From assembly GCA_903858935.1 (NCBI GenBank), contig CAIOKO010000249.1, positions 1-37,634 on the forward strand: a stretch of DNA of 37,634 bases. The letters run 5' to 3'. Below the pieces are notes generated by a model, which worked only from the letters and a program-made list of their open reading frames with translations, ran no database searches and was not told where the DNA came from. Position numbers and translations under genes: made by a program. Shown piece after piece: positions 25,877 to 33,569 of the stretch (position 1 is its first letter; every line of letters begins with the position of its first letter). The stretch comes from an uncultured Schlesneria sp. (GTDB taxonomy: Bacteria > Planctomycetota > Planctomycetia > Planctomycetales > Planctomycetaceae).

Positions 25877-27118
25877 TCACCAATTGTGAGGGTTCAAGAA
25901 CCACCACCAACGATCTGTGCGCGGCTTGAACATCAAATTCCATTGACCATCATCCCACCGCAGAGTGGCATCTCGCCAGCCAAGCGGCACTTGAGGATAG
26001 GGGTAGAATGGGCCGATGTAAGGCCAGGCACTGGCACTGTATTGTTGCGGATACGTTACCGCAGCAGAGTTCGGATACTGAGCATACGAGGGCCACGAAT
26101 GGTCCGGCATGTTCGGGCTGTTGTAGACCGCTGGTGATCCACCACCCATTCCTGGGTTTCCGTACGAAGGTGGATACGGTGGTGCGTATCCTGGTCCGCC
26201 GGCCGGTCCCCCTTGATAACCCCCACCGGGGCCACCCTGGTACCCGCCACCTGGATACCCCTGACCCGGCATTGGCGGAGCAGGAATATTCTGTGCGGAC
26301 ATTTGTTGTCCTGGGTACTGCTGGAGACCGGCATACTGTGCCGGAGCACCCTGCATATACCCGGCCCCCTGGACCCCGCCTGGAGGTGGACCGTAAGGTC
26401 CTCGTCCGGCAGCGTTCGCATCTTCTGTACATCGTAGTCGGTTGGCGACCGAGCGGACGCCTTGAACCGAAGCCGCTGCACGTTGAGCTGCCGCACGTTC
26501 AGCCTGCGTTCCCACGCTACCATCCAGCATTGCGACTCCATTTTGGAATCGAATCTGAATGTCGTAACCGTCAAGCTGTGCTGACGTTAGCACATCACCG
26601 ATTTGCTGGGCGATTTCCTGATTTCTTGCAGCAACACTATCAGCACCTTGGCTGGGTGTTGCCTCAGTAAACTCGGAATTGACCTGCTGAACTCGGCCTT
26701 TTTTTGCCGTTTCATTAGCGTGCCCAGCCTGAGTTACCTTCGCGGGTTCGTCTGAACCACCACCGCGAAGTCGCTCCGTCAAGCCTCGCTTCTTTTCAGC
26801 GACGGTAATCCGGTTATCAACTTTTGAAACACCGGAAACCTTCTTGACAAGATCCGACGCCTTGTCTCGATATTTGGGGTCTTGCACCGAACCACTCAGC
26901 ACGGCGGTGCCGTCCTTGTATTCGATGCTGATTTCACCCTGAACCTTGCCCCGCAGAGCGTTGGCAATGTCCTCAGCCACTCGCTGATTGTCTGTTCGCG
27001 ACGCACGAGTGCTCGTCGAAGGCTTTGAATCCTTCGATTTTTCACTCGCCGCGAAGGTCAATCCGGGGGTTGCCGCCAGCAAGCTGAGCGTTAACACCCA
27101 CTTCCCGTACTTTCGCAT
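25877..27118 (-). CDS. Secreted protein with two BON domains and a Gly/Pro-rich linker
   Basis: A 413-residue exported protein. The ATG at 27118 follows AAGGAG at 8-nt spacing and begins a signal peptide ending at TFAAS (~residue 25). BON domain 1 spans ~44-107 (IANALRGKVQGEISIEYKDG, VLSGSVQD) and BON domain 2 ~164-230 (QNGVAMLDGSVG); BON domains bind membranes or lipid-like ligands in OsmY and relatives. A ~140-residue Gly/Pro/Tyr/Gln-rich low-complexity stretch follows (GGYQGGPGGGYQGGP). A compact aromatic tail ends the protein (LGWRDATLRWDDGQWNLMF, RWWWFLNPHNW), perhaps a small anchoring or binding module. An envelope-associated role is inference. The upstream 475-bp region is divergent with the acidic-tailed gene. 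Confidence 0.82.
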   Translation of the reverse strand: MRKYGKWVLTLSLLAATPGLTFAASEKSKDSKPSTSTRASRTDNQRVAEDIANALRGKVQGEISIEYKDGTAVLSGSVQDPKYRDKASDLVKKVSGVSKVDNRITVAEKKRGLTERLRGGGSDEPAKVTQAGHANETAKKGRVQQVNSEFTEATPSQGADSVAARNQEIAQQIGDVLTSAQLDGYDIQIRFQNGVAMLDGSVGTQAERAAAQRAAASVQGVRSVANRLRCTEDANAAGRGPYGPPPGGVQGAGYMQGAPAQYAGLQQYPGQQMSAQNIPAPPMPGQGYPGGGYQGGPGGGYQGGPAGGPGYAPPYPPSYGNPGMGGGSPAVYNSPNMPDHSWPSYAQYPNSAAVTYPQQYSASAWPYIGPFYPYPQVPLGWRDATLRWDDGQWNLMFKPRTDRWWWFLNPHNW

Positions 27119-27593
27119 GGAACGTTCTCCTTCCAAATCCTCCCTGGCATCTCTGAGGCTGGTGAGCGGAATCGTTCGCAAGGGCGGCACCCGAATGGCA
27201 TTGTGTGTCGCTGGACTTGATTTCCGAACGCCAGTCCGGGGTTCGCCCCGGGCTTGGTCTCATCCGTCACTGGCAGGCGAAAAAACTCCGCCCGCGAGGT
27301 GCGCTGGCTCCCCGCAGTCTATTCATCGGTTGGAAACACCCAATTGCACAAATTATTCTGATTAATTCGATGGAATCTTTTGTAACGGTTCCAGCTAACG
27401 TAACAACGGGAGGCAGGAAAATCAGGAAACATCGCATTTACACCCATATTTGCATCGGCTTTTTTTGCCAGTCGAGCATCGGTTGGCGATCTGAATCTCC
27501 ATCCGTTATACTAAAATCCGCAAAAATTGCCGGGTGAACGCCTCACCCGGGTTTTATTCGCTGAAGATCGGAACGAAAGAGGCTTCATTCGCA
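27119..27593. other. 475-bp divergent intergenic region
   Basis: No gene is seen. CCGGGG-TTCG-CCCCGG at 27236-27251 is a 6-bp GC stem with a UUCG tetraloop on the plus strand, an unusually stable small hairpin. A plus-strand promoter candidate lies at 27483-27512. Promoters for the minus-strand BON gene are not clear. Confidence 0.4.
27483..27512 (+). promoter_or_regulatory. Promoter candidate of the acidic-tailed protein gene
   Basis: TTGGCG at 27483-27488 and TATACT at 27507-27512 are separated by 18 bp, ending 81 bp before the ATG at 27594. Confidence 0.5.
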
Positions 27594-28031
27594 ATGGCAA
27601 GCAAGAAACTCCTGGAATTGAGAAAGCAGGCGGAGGCTGTCGAAGCCCGCGGTGGGTCTGTCGATGCGCCTAAGAAGACCAAGAAGGCCGCTGGAACTAA
27701 GACGAAACGGGTTAAGGAAAAGGTCCAAGCCCGCAAACGCCTGATTTGGGTCGTTTACAACGGCAGTATGAAAGAAGAAGGTCGATTCCCTTACGACCAG
27801 CGTGATGCAGCGGAAGAAAGAATCGAGTTGCTGCGTCAAAAATCCAAGAAACTTTATTTCATTCAACCATTGAAGGAAGTCATTGGTGAAGCTCCTGGAA
27901 CGGCAAAGCTTGTAACTGCAGAGATTGAAGAAGAAGACGTAAAAGCAACTAAGAAAATCATGTCTGAAGAAGACGATGAAGACGAAGATGAAGAGGAAGA
28001 AGAGGAGGAAGAGGACGACGACGACGAATGA
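27594..28031 (+). CDS. Small basic/acidic protein with poly-Glu/Asp tail
   Basis: A 145-residue protein not assignable to a named family. Residues 1-50 are basic and Lys/Ala-rich (LELRKQAEAVEARGG, APKKTKKAAGTKTKRVKEKV). A compact middle follows (~50-105: RLIWVVYNGSMKEEGRFPYD, then AAEERIELLRQKSKKLYFIQ), which looks like a small alpha/beta domain. The last ~30 residues are almost only Glu and Asp. The charge layout (basic head, folded core, acidic tail) recalls nucleic-acid or histone-like chaperones, but that is only an analogy. The ATG at 27594 is preferred over an upstream alternative start at 27534. A strong terminator follows. Confidence 0.75.
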   Translation: MASKKLLELRKQAEAVEARGGSVDAPKKTKKAAGTKTKRVKEKVQARKRLIWVVYNGSMKEEGRFPYDQRDAAEERIELLRQKSKKLYFIQPLKEVIGEAPGTAKLVTAEIEEEDVKATKKIMSEEDDEDEDEEEEEEEEDDDDE

Positions 28032-28053
28032 CGTCGTTTCTCAGGATCCAACG

Positions 28054-28086
28054 AAAGAGCCCCGTCATGACTGACGGGGCTCTTTT
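28054..28086 (+). terminator. Strong intrinsic terminator
   Basis: AAAGAGCCCCGTCA (28054-28067) pairs perfectly with TGACGGGGCTCTTT (28072-28085) around a 4-nt loop, ending in a T-run. It lies 22 bp after the acidic-tailed gene; the A-run on the left also allows function on the minus strand for the small gene at 28157. Confidence 0.88.
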
Positions 28087-28156
28087 CTTACCACATTTCT
28101 GATTTTTAACGTATCGTTAAAACCTGAGTCAGACGGCAGATCTCGTGTGGTTCGTC

Positions 28157-28327
28157 TTACTTGATGCCAAGCTTGTCACGCATTGCCTTGACCTGATTCC
28201 GAAAATGGTTCGCGTGAAACATCCAAGTTTGACGCTTTGGCTTGCTGCCAGCGACCGAAGCAAGACGCTCGTATTTCTCTGCCAAGGCAACCTTTACGTC
28301 AATTTTTTTTAATTCTGATTTGGACAT
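28157..28327 (-). CDS. Small 56-residue basic hypothetical protein
   Basis: A short frame, easily missed because of its length. ATG at 28327-28325, TAA at 28159-28157. It encodes MSKSELKKIDVKVALAEKYE and continues through RLASVAGSKPKRQTWMFHAN to a C-terminal NQVKAMRDKLGIK. The composition is protein-like: amphipathic helix, KPKRQ turn, second helix, with good codon use and no low complexity. AAGG lies about 9 nt before the ATG, and the terminator at 28054-28086 can serve it. It is very basic, so RNA or DNA binding is possible, but no family is recognised. Confidence 0.6.
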   Translation of the reverse strand: MSKSELKKIDVKVALAEKYERLASVAGSKPKRQTWMFHANHFRNQVKAMRDKLGIK

Positions 28328-29855
28328 CAAATTCGACCTTCAAACAAACTATTCGACCTTGGAACACAGAGCAGACGAAGACCCATTTCTCCGCAACGCC
28401 GCGGGCTCCTGATTCTAGCGAATTTTCTCTGTGGGAACAGCCATTTAAGCAGATTCTTGAACAACTCCGTAATTTCTTCGGGTAAGGATACGACGTTTCG
28501 TTCCCAGCCATCCGAAAAAACGCGAATTAATGCCGGCCTGGCTCTTTCTACGAAAGGGATCTCCTTCTCAGGTGAGACGCGGCTGATCGGTTTCGTCGTG
28601 CCGAGTCACTCGAAAGATTCCGTTGATTCTCACGGAACCAGAGATTTGCATTCAGCTGCCGACATTCCGTACGTCGGAGCCAAATCGTTGAGCAACACAT
28701 TTTGATTTACGCCAATAAACGTAAACAGTGACTTCCTGTTTTCAAACGGTGGGAAATCACTTGTGAATCACTATCGAATCGTGAAAATAGCGTCGCGGGC
28801 TCGTTCTGTGGATTCAGAGAAAGATGTTTCCGAAAATCAGGTGTTTCGCCGGTAGAAGCCGTTCCCGTAGTTCGGAACCGCTGTCCGGCAGCGGTCGGGA
28901 GTTTGGGTGCAATTTTGATGGACTGCCGCATTCGTAACCGGGATCGAGTCTAGCGTGCCGTTTCTTGTGTTGGCTTTTTTGGCTGAATTGGCCTGTATTG
29001 CGTTGATTGTGATTACTTTCACGGCAGGGTTGGCAGGTGCAAGGTCGTCAGGACTCGCAGGGAGTTCAAGCCAAGAGACAATTTGGTTATTTTTTCGTTA
29101 ATTCCAGCAAGGTCGTAGCGCTCACCGCGAATCACCCATGCTACAATCAGATTGTTCGTCAAAGTTCAGGAGGAGCGAATGCCAGCGAATCCCTCGAAAA
29201 ATGGGTTCGGATTCGATCATCAGTCAGTGTTGGTGCATTGAATTATATCGGTAAGGCGGGTCGTTTTTCTTGTGTGGAACGAAACTCGCTGTGTTATCAG
29301 GTTTAACGGTGGGAGCGTATGGGGCGGGAATGTTGATTTCTCTGCTTGAGTAGGATATACACGCAGGGAAGTGCGATGTTGGTTATTCAACGAGTTGCAC
29401 GGCTCAGATCGGCACTGAATTGCGACAGGATGTTGCGGCTTCGAAATTTGCCTAAAAACAGCGCGGGTTTGTTGGTTTTTCCAAACCCATAATTCGAAGT
29501 CGATTTAGCGCCTAAGGATTCAGCAATTTATGTTTGGTTCGAGATCGCAAACGCGATCTCAGCATACAGTCAGTTAAGACCGATTTACTGTGTTTGACAA
29601 TTGTGATGGCTTGTCCAGGGCTGTCGCCGATGTCGGTTACGCGGACAGGGAATGTTTTTTCCTATTGCAACCAGCTCTACGATGGTAGAGGCAAGATTTT
29701 ACGGTTTACGACGCAAACTTCGAACGTTTTACAAGTCTCAGCATGGTGCTTCGACATGATGAAAGCTGATCCACAGGACAAGTTGTAGACGTCAGCGGCC
29801 AGTTGGCAACTTGATTTTTTGGAAAATGCTTAGCCTGTTTTTGAAAGTGACTTCG
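28328..29855. other. Gene-poor region of 1.5 kb
   Basis: No confident gene. The sequence looks more AT-rich and less codon-structured than its surroundings. Visible elements are short stems: TTCCGT/ACGGAA near 28618-28640, and GGGTTTG/CAAACCC at 29465-29488. One small hydrophobic frame is listed separately. Short reading frames on both strands overlap each other and look random. It may hold decayed genes or an unrecognised RNA. Confidence 0.4.
28955..29101 (+). CDS. Possible 48-residue hydrophobic peptide
   Basis: A GTG at 28955 opens a frame for VPFLVLAFLAELACIALIVI, then TFTAGLAGARSSGLAG and a short polar end. This would be one transmembrane helix. There is no clear Shine-Dalgarno site and no neighbour in an operon, so it may be chance. 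Confidence 0.2.
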   Translation: MPFLVLAFLAELACIALIVITFTAGLAGARSSGLAGSSSQETIWLFFR

Positions 29856-30671
29856 ATGAACTTTGGCCCTCGATTCAATCCATTCGCTCGAGCCGCGTTT
29901 TTCGCAGCGGTATTGGCGGTGACACACGGAATCTGTCAGGGAGTTGCCTTTGCCGGAGGGGTCGTCATACAAACGCCGACGACACTCCAAGGGGGTGATA
30001 AATTCCGGATCATTTTTGTGACGCCGGGGACAATTCAGGCAACTTCTTCAGACATTAAAACATACAACGACTTCGTTAATGTTCAGGCCGCCGGCGCAAC
30101 TTACGAAGGAGCGACGGTTCATTGGTCAGCTATCGTTTCAACCGACGCGGTGAACGCCCGGGATAATATCGGGCTAACGAATAGTGGTGTGTATATGGCT
30201 GATGGAACCCAAGTCGCAACCGCAGCGAACACCGTACCAGGAGGACTGTGGTGGGGTGACCCACTACTTGCTGATCCTGTACAGGATCTCACGGGCAACA
30301 CGTACTCAGGATCAGTCTGGACTGGCACGTGCGGTATTGGGTCTGAGTTTGCAACGTTAGCACTTCCTGATGGTGCTGACACTAAGATTATTGCTCAGTG
30401 GGGTTTAGGGGACTCCACGAATTTTACGAGGGGCGGCGTTACCTTTGCCAATCAAGTTGAAGTAGGAAATATTGGCGGCGGCGGTTACACATGGATTTCA
30501 ACGGGTGTTGTGACGTTAAACACCACTGCACTTCACATTTACGCTATTTCGGATGTGCTGACCGTCGTTCCGGAACCATCAACATTTATGATCTCTGGAT
30601 TGGGGATTTTCGTTATTGGGTTCGCCCAAAAACTGCGCAAGCGCAATCGGAACGCGTCGCTCGACGCATAG
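29856..30671 (+). CDS. PEP-CTERM sorting domain protein, paralogue A
   Basis: A 271-residue exported protein. An N-terminal signal peptide (FARAAFFAAVLAVTHGICQG, cleavage near AFAGG) is followed by a beta-rich domain of ~210 residues with GGDKFRIIFVTPGT, AAGATYEGATVHWSAIVSTD, SGSVWTGTCGIG and IYAISDVLTV. It ends in the PEP-CTERM tail: PEPST, a hydrophobic helix (MISGLGIFVIGFAQ) and a basic cluster. PEP-CTERM proteins are processed by exosortase in the membrane and released or anchored at the surface, often in exopolysaccharide-forming bacteria. No exosortase is in this window. The ATG at 29856 aligns with the starts of paralogues B and C; an ATG at 29826 is possible. It is the first of three tandem copies. 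Confidence 0.85.
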   Translation: MNFGPRFNPFARAAFFAAVLAVTHGICQGVAFAGGVVIQTPTTLQGGDKFRIIFVTPGTIQATSSDIKTYNDFVNVQAAGATYEGATVHWSAIVSTDAVNARDNIGLTNSGVYMADGTQVATAANTVPGGLWWGDPLLADPVQDLTGNTYSGSVWTGTCGIGSEFATLALPDGADTKIIAQWGLGDSTNFTRGGVTFANQVEVGNIGGGGYTWISTGVVTLNTTALHIYAISDVLTVVPEPSTFMISGLGIFVIGFAQKLRKRNRNASLDA

Positions 30672-31147
30672 GGCGACAATTGCACGTCGCTCCGACTTTA
30701 TACGTTGATGGTTTTTCCAGGCGTCAACACGCGTGGAAAAATAAGCAAGCCACTTTTATGGTTTTATCGTCCGTATTTTCCTCCACAACTACAGGCGGTT
30801 CCTGGAAAAATTTGACTTTTTTCTCGAATCTCAGATATAAGTCCAATTGCATATAAAAAGCACGCCCGGAGTATGGAACGGATTGCGTCGGCAAGCGACT
30901 TTACGCAGTTCGCGCGGCGAGTCTGAACAAAAAACGAAAGCAGAGCCGCTGTCATAGGAGAGAAAGCGTGCTTCAGCTCCTTGGCCTTTAAGCAGCAGCA
31001 TCCATGATGGCAATTAGTCGAAAAGTCGACAAACGGTGCAGCGGCAAGAGATAAGCTCACCGTCACGAAAGACTTTAGACACTCGAGCGAGTTTGGCAAC
31101 TGGGTTTTTGCGGAAAATTCAACCTATTTTTCTTGAGAGGGATTACG
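30672..31147. other. Intergenic region between PEP-CTERM A and B
   Basis: No gene is seen. A 13-bp stem with one mismatch (30712-30724 with 30729-30741, TTTTTCCA.. / ..TGGAAAAA) lies 40 bp after gene A. TTGGCAACT at 31094-31102 before gene B is shared with the leader of gene A (29804-29812), and a variant (TTGACAACT, 32609-32617) precedes gene C. Confidence 0.4.
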
Positions 31148-31936
31148 ATGATCTTAGGGGCTCTATTCAATCGTTTGTTTAACGTCGCGTTTTTGGCAGC
31201 GGTCGTTCTCGCAATTCACGGGGCTTGGCAAGTCCATGCCTTTGCTGGTGAGATTGCGACTCCGACGACACTTCATGGCGGCGATCAATTCCGCATCATC
31301 TTCGTCACGCCGGACAAGATCACGGGGTCATCGCCAACCATCGGCGACTACAACAACTTCGTTAATACCGAAGCGGCAGGCGCGACATACAACGGAGTCA
31401 CGATTCACTGGTCGGCAGTCGTCTCAACAACGACCGTGAATGCAAGAGACAATATCGGTTTGACTGCTTCCGGGGTGTATTTAGCTAATGGAAATGAAGT
31501 CGCAACCTCGGCAGACACAAGCGGAGGCGGGTTGTGGGACGCAAGTACTCCGCTGATCAATCAGCCGGTGACTGATCTTTCAAATAACTCCTATTCTGGA
31601 AATACAGTCTGGACCGGTACCACAGGAATTGGTACGACGTTTAAAAGCGCGACCGGTGGCAACATCTACAATTGGGGCTTGGGGAATAGTCAGAGCCCAA
31701 TTATCATCGGCGGCACGGACTTCAGCAGTAACGTTGGGGTTGGCCTGTTGAGTTCCAGTGGCACGGGTTATAACTGGATTTCGAATCAGGGCATCGTTGA
31801 TTTGAATAGCAATTCTTATCAGATTTATGGTATTTCCGATGTGCTGACGGTCATTCCCGAACCTTCGACATTCCTGATTTCAGGTTTGGGGATTCTCGTG
31901 TTTGGGTTGGCCCAGAGAAACCGCAAGCGAAATTGA
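31148..31936 (+). CDS. PEP-CTERM sorting domain protein, paralogue B
   Basis: A 262-residue paralogue of A and C. The ATG at 31148 follows GAGAGGG at 6-nt spacing. The signal peptide NVAFLAAVVLAIHGAWQVHA is followed by the same domain: GGDQFRIIFVTPDK, AAGATYNGVTIHWSAVVST, NARDNIGLTASGVYLANGNE and TVWTGTTGIGTTF. It ends with IYGISDVLTVIPEPSTFLIS, a hydrophobic helix and RNRKRN. The middle of the domain varies between paralogues, while the N-terminal FVTP strand, the WTGT motif and the C-terminal sorting signal are constant. The gene has a strong terminator and is followed by a decayed copy of the smc 3' end, so gene and smc tail form a duplicated unit. The molecular role of the domain is unknown. 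Confidence 0.85.
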   Translation: MILGALFNRLFNVAFLAAVVLAIHGAWQVHAFAGEIATPTTLHGGDQFRIIFVTPDKITGSSPTIGDYNNFVNTEAAGATYNGVTIHWSAVVSTTTVNARDNIGLTASGVYLANGNEVATSADTSGGGLWDASTPLINQPVTDLSNNSYSGNTVWTGTTGIGTTFKSATGGNIYNWGLGNSQSPIIIGGTDFSSNVGVGLLSSSGTGYNWISNQGIVDLNSNSYQIYGISDVLTVIPEPSTFLISGLGILVFGLAQRNRKRN

Positions 31937-32013
31937 ACTTGGCAGATCGAAGTTTAAGACCAAAGCGACCTGAATGAGTTTTAGCGTCAGGTCGCGATTT
32001 GCCTTTTAGAATT

Positions 32014-32063
32014 AAAGTCACAGAAGCGAGCCGTTTGGGTGGCATGCTTCTGTGACTTTTTTT
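32014..32063 (+). terminator. Terminator of PEP-CTERM gene B
   Basis: AAAGTCACAGAAGC (32014-32027) pairs perfectly with GCTTCTGTGACTTT (32046-32059) around an 18-nt loop and is followed by a T-run. The right arm is also conserved after gene C (from about 33548), where the left arm has decayed. Confidence 0.8.
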
Positions 32064-32320
32064 GCGCCCAGTTACCTGAAACGTGTGGAGGGGCTTTGAA
32101 GCTTCCGACATCACTGACGATTTTAAAACGGACACTGATTCCGTTTTGAAATCCCCGATTTCTTCATCGTCAATCTACGAGATATCGGCAACGGTTACAG
32201 GCCGATTGTCGTGCGAATCATGATGAACTGAGCCGTCTGCTGAAATGCTTTGACGACCGATGTGAAGTGTTCGTCACTTCCTTCATCCATCACGGTGTCG
32301 ACTTCGTCGAGAATAATGCC
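32041..32320 (-). pseudogene. Decayed duplicate of the smc 3' end
   Basis: On the minus strand this stretch reads ILDEVDTVMDEGSDEHFTSV and then VKAFQQTAQFIMI. The corresponding intact SMC sequence is [20 protein letters not shown], then [13 protein letters not shown]. After that the frame is broken by stops (just after the FIMI block and again shortly after), while DNA similarity continues through the end of smc into its 3' flank. It has no start codon and lacks the rest of the protein, so it is non-functional as a gene. It lies in the same orientation as smc. Confidence 0.88.
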
Positions 32321-32359
32321 CTCGACCAAGTCGGTTTAAAAAAAGCAATTATCAGGAGT

Positions 32360-32542
32360 TTATTTGACCAATAGAATTAAAATCGCCACTTCCACCGACG
32401 TCACATCAGGAGGCGTTTCGTCAGAAAATTTAATTTCGCACCCATTTTCAGGCATAAAATGAACATTGCAAAACAATGTTCGCACGTGGTCCATGTCGAG
32501 ACGCAACCCGGTACGTAATGTGCGTAAATCTATGTGATGCAT
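32360..32542 (-). CDS. Possible 60-residue hypothetical protein at the duplication junction
   Basis: From the ATG at 32542 the frame reads MHHIDLRTLRTGLRLDMDHV and continues with LFCNVHFMPENGCEIKFSDE to a hydrophobic end VEVAILILLVK. The composition is more protein-like than a random frame, but no family is recognised and no clear Shine-Dalgarno site is seen. It lies between the smc relic and PEP-CTERM gene C and could be a fragment of a former gene. Confidence 0.25.
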   Translation of the reverse strand: MHHIDLRTLRTGLRLDMDHVRTLFCNVHFMPENGCEIKFSDETPPDVTSVEVAILILLVK

Positions 32543-32641
32543 TGGGCTCAGGTTAGCCAATACCGGTTTTGCTTATCGCAATGCCAAATTCCAGGCATGT
32601 CAGAGTAATTGACAACTTAATTTGTTGAATATTTATAAAGT

Positions 32642-33442
32642 GTGAAAGTGACTTCGGTGAACTTAATGACTCGATTTAATCCTTTGATTAAAGTGGCGTT
32701 TTTATCAGCGGTCGCCTTGGTAATTCACGGATCTTGGCAAGCCGACGCATTTGCAGGCCCGATCGACATTGCGACGCCGACAGGACTTCAAAGTGGAGAT
32801 CAGTTCCGTATTATTTTTGTCACTCCAGGTACAACCAACGCGATGTCCTCAGATATCAGCACATACGATGCTTTCGTCAATCAACAAGCGGCCGGCGCGA
32901 CATACAACGGGCAAACTATTCACTGGTCAGCGATTGGATCGACGGATTCCGTAGGCGCTAGCGTGCACATTGGCGTGACGGGTGCCGCCGTGTATACGGT
33001 TAGTGGAACGAATTTAAGTGAAGTTGCATCCTCAGACGGCACTTCAGGATTGTGGTCGGGAAACGCGTTGATCAGCGAACCGACTCGGGATCTTGCCGGA
33101 AACCAGTACACAGGCGTGGTTTGGACCGGTACAAGTGGTGTGGGAACTGAGTATGCCACAGACGTCGGTGGCGGTGTTACGAAATACTGGGGCTTAGGTA
33201 CATCCGTTTCGTTTCCCGGCTTCGACAATCACGTCGAGGTGGGCAACTTAAACGCGATCGTCAACCCCTATGACTGGATATCCCTCGGTTATTCGAACGG
33301 CCTGCAATTTAATACGAATTCTTATCAGATATATGGGATCTCGGATGTTCTCACCGCGATTCCTGAACCTTCGACATTCGTCACTTCAGGTTTGGGGATC
33401 CTCATGATTGGGTTTGCCCGAAGAAACCGCAAGCGAAATTGA
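32642..33442 (+). CDS. PEP-CTERM sorting domain protein, paralogue C
   Basis: A 266-residue paralogue of A and B. The start is unsure: GTG at 32642 gives MKVTSVNLMTRFNPLIKVAF. The GTG at 32657 aligns with the starts of A and B, and the first ATG is at 32666. The signal peptide (LSAVALVIHGSWQADAFAG) is followed by SGDQFRIIFVTPGTTNAMSS, AAGATYNGQTIHWSAIGSTD, GVVWTGTSGVGTEY, WGLGTSVSFPG and IYGISDVLTAIPEPSTF, then a hydrophobic helix and RRNRKRN. A TTGACA box (32609-32614) lies upstream with AT-rich sequence after it. The gene is convergent with smc, 127 bp from its stop. Function is presumed as for paralogue A. Confidence 0.83.
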   Translation: MKVTSVNLMTRFNPLIKVAFLSAVALVIHGSWQADAFAGPIDIATPTGLQSGDQFRIIFVTPGTTNAMSSDISTYDAFVNQQAAGATYNGQTIHWSAIGSTDSVGASVHIGVTGAAVYTVSGTNLSEVASSDGTSGLWSGNALISEPTRDLAGNQYTGVVWTGTSGVGTEYATDVGGGVTKYWGLGTSVSFPGFDNHVEVGNLNAIVNPYDWISLGYSNGLQFNTNSYQIYGISDVLTAIPEPSTFVTSGLGILMIGFARRNRKRN

Positions 33443-33569
33443 ATATCCCCGATCGATGCTTCAGATCACTGCGGCGACAAAGAGTTTCTCAAGTCGCTGG
33501 TGTTATCGAGATTTCAGTCAAAGCAACGAATCGCTTCGAAGGCATGCGCTTCTGTGACTTTTTTTGCGC

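Noticed and set aside
26008-26670. Plus-strand open frame of 220 codons opposite the BON gene
   Set aside because: It mirrors the Gly/Pro-rich repeat region; the protein is His/Arg/Pro-rich without recognisable structure.
27863-28051. Minus-strand poly-Ser frame opposite the acidic tail
   Set aside because: It is the antisense of the Glu/Asp codon run and pure low complexity.
28707-29022. Overlapping minus-strand frames of 61-74 codons in the gene-poor region
   Set aside because: They have no plausible start signals, no protein-like pattern, and overlap each other in different frames.
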